Below are positions 4,835-5,453 of a stretch of 5,453 bases of DNA, piece by piece; positions within the stretch are counted from its first letter, which is position 1; each line of letters begins with the position of its first letter. Origin of the DNA: an uncultured Eubacteriales bacterium. GTDB lineage: Bacteria > Bacillota > Clostridia > Oscillospirales > CAG-272. Location of the stretch: positions 1-5,453 of the forward strand of contig CAKSIP010000056.1 in the NCBI GenBank assembly GCA_934462825.1. Reading direction: 5' to 3'. The notes beneath the pieces were generated by a model, which was not told where the DNA came from, did not search any database, and saw only the letters and a list, made by a program, of their open reading frames with translations. The translations under genes and the position numbers were made by a program.

Positions 4835-5453
4835 TTATTTTGCAATATCGCCGTCGCTGCAATGGATCGTGTAATCGCCGGTGGAGTCGTTCCAATGCCC
4901 ATATTTTGTTATCGCATTCCACTGCTCTTTAGTTCCGTTAAAAACAATTGAGGTCAAGCTGCTACAACCGCTGAACGCACTGCTTCCAATTCTCGTTACA
5001 CTGTCGGGAATCGTGATGGAAGTCAAGCTGCCACAACTGGAGAACGCACTGCTTCCAATGCTCGTTACACTGTCGGGAATCGAGATGGAGGTCAAACTGC
5101 TACAACCGTCGAACGCCCTATTACCAATGCTCGTTACACTGTCGGGGATTGTGATGGAAGTCAAGCTGCTACAACCGGAGAACGCTGCCCCCCCAATGCT
5201 CGTTACACTGTCGGGAATCGTGATGGAAGTCAAGCTTCTACAACCGGAGAACGCTTCATAGCCAATGCTTGTTACACTGTCGGGAATCGTGATGGAAGTC
5301 AAGCTGCTACAACCGGAGAACGCTGCCACCCCAATGCTCGTTACACTGTCGGGAATCGTGATGGAAGTCAAGCTTCTACAACCATAGAACGCTGCATAGC
5401 CAATGCTCGTTACACTGTCGGGAATCGTGATGGAGGTCAAGCTGCTACAATAA
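4835..5453 (-). CDS. BspA-type leucine-rich-repeat protein, C-terminal part (partial)
   Basis: The minus-strand frame is open to the right edge (codons before 5440 read YCSS), so only the last 205 or so residues are present; the N-terminus, any signal peptide and promoter lie outside. The visible part has seven 23-residue repeats of the form LTSITIPDSVTSIGxxAFxGCxS (LRR_5 / BspA-like type). It then has a distinct end with LTSIVFNGTKEQWNAI and YTIHCSDGDIAK, a tail typical of this family in gut Firmicutes and also seen in treponemes. The TTG at 5438-5440 is just a repeat leucine, not a start. BspA-like proteins are often surface-exposed or secreted and linked to adhesion, but no anchor or sorting motif is visible at this C-terminus, so export is inferred from the family. 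The gene converges on ispE. Confidence 0.93.
   Translation of the reverse strand, partial: YCSSLTSITIPDSVTSIGYAAFYGCRSLTSITIPDSVTSIGVAAFSGCSSLTSITIPDSVTSIGYEAFSGCRSLTSITIPDSVTSIGGAAFSGCSSLTSITIPDSVTSIGNRAFDGCSSLTSISIPDSVTSIGSSAFSSCGSLTSITIPDSVTRIGSSAFSGCSSLTSIVFNGTKEQWNAITKYGHWNDSTGDYTIHCSDGDIAK
4953..5453 (-). repeat. Tandem array of 69-bp units within the LRR gene
   Basis: Seven complete 69-bp units (starting at 4953, 5022, 5091, 5160, 5229, 5298 and 5367) and the beginning of an eighth (5436) repeat head to tail, continuing past the window edge. Most positions are identical at the DNA level, including synonymous sites. The units nearest the end of the gene (4953-5159) are the most diverged, and those from 5160 rightwards are the most alike. 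Each unit encodes one 23-residue LRR. Confidence 0.95.

Noticed and set aside
4881..5261. Plus-strand open frame across the LRR array
   Set aside because: It is repetitive only because the 69-bp units are a multiple of three. The minus-strand reading gives a well-known LRR_5 pattern and C-terminal tail, so this is its mirror.
4953..5453. CRISPR-like array
   Set aside because: The 69-bp periodicity has no spacer/direct-repeat contrast. The units are continuous coding repeats with variation at specific codons.

Overview
The window looks like a chromosomal housekeeping region of a low-to-moderate GC Gram-positive bacterium, most likely a gut-associated member of the Clostridia. The reasons are a T-box leader in front of leuS, near-perfect TTGACA/TATAAT promoters with 17-nt spacers, a 58-residue bS21, strong intrinsic terminators after most units, and a BspA-type leucine-rich-repeat gene with a C-terminal tail common in gut Firmicutes. 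The genus cannot be fixed from the sequence alone.

Layout. Bases 2-36 form an intrinsic terminator closing whatever lies to the left. Bases 38-152 hold no intact gene, only a possible decayed coding remnant on the minus strand. A promoter at 160-188 starts a roughly 340-nt leader with T-box landmarks: distal Stem I motifs, the T-box with its UGGN bulge sequence, and an antiterminator that competes with a terminator. This leader precedes leuS (534-2939), a complete leucyl-tRNA synthetase. A consensus promoter (2978-3006) drives rpsU (3063-3239), followed by a long inverted repeat. Next comes a small two-helix membrane protein gene of unknown function (3417-3641), with its ribosome binding site inside a hairpin, ending in a strong terminator (3670-3716). 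An extended -10 promoter (3726-3754) drives ispE (3789-4709), the CDP-ME kinase of the MEP isoprenoid pathway. Two stacked terminator hairpins (4714-4798) separate ispE from a convergent minus-strand gene, the C-terminal part of an LRR_5/BspA-like repeat protein that runs off the right edge.

The genes are not one pathway operon. leuS, rpsU and ispE each have a visible promoter, and most units have their own terminator, so this is a row of mostly monocistronic units: translation (leuS, rpsU), isoprenoid synthesis (ispE), an unknown small membrane protein and a probable surface protein. leuS is probably controlled by tRNA-Leu charging. I found no wholly new system. The least ordinary parts are the LRR repeat array, which shows a recent two-unit (138-bp) duplication and variation confined to a few codons, and the small membrane gene with a possibly sequestered ribosome binding site.
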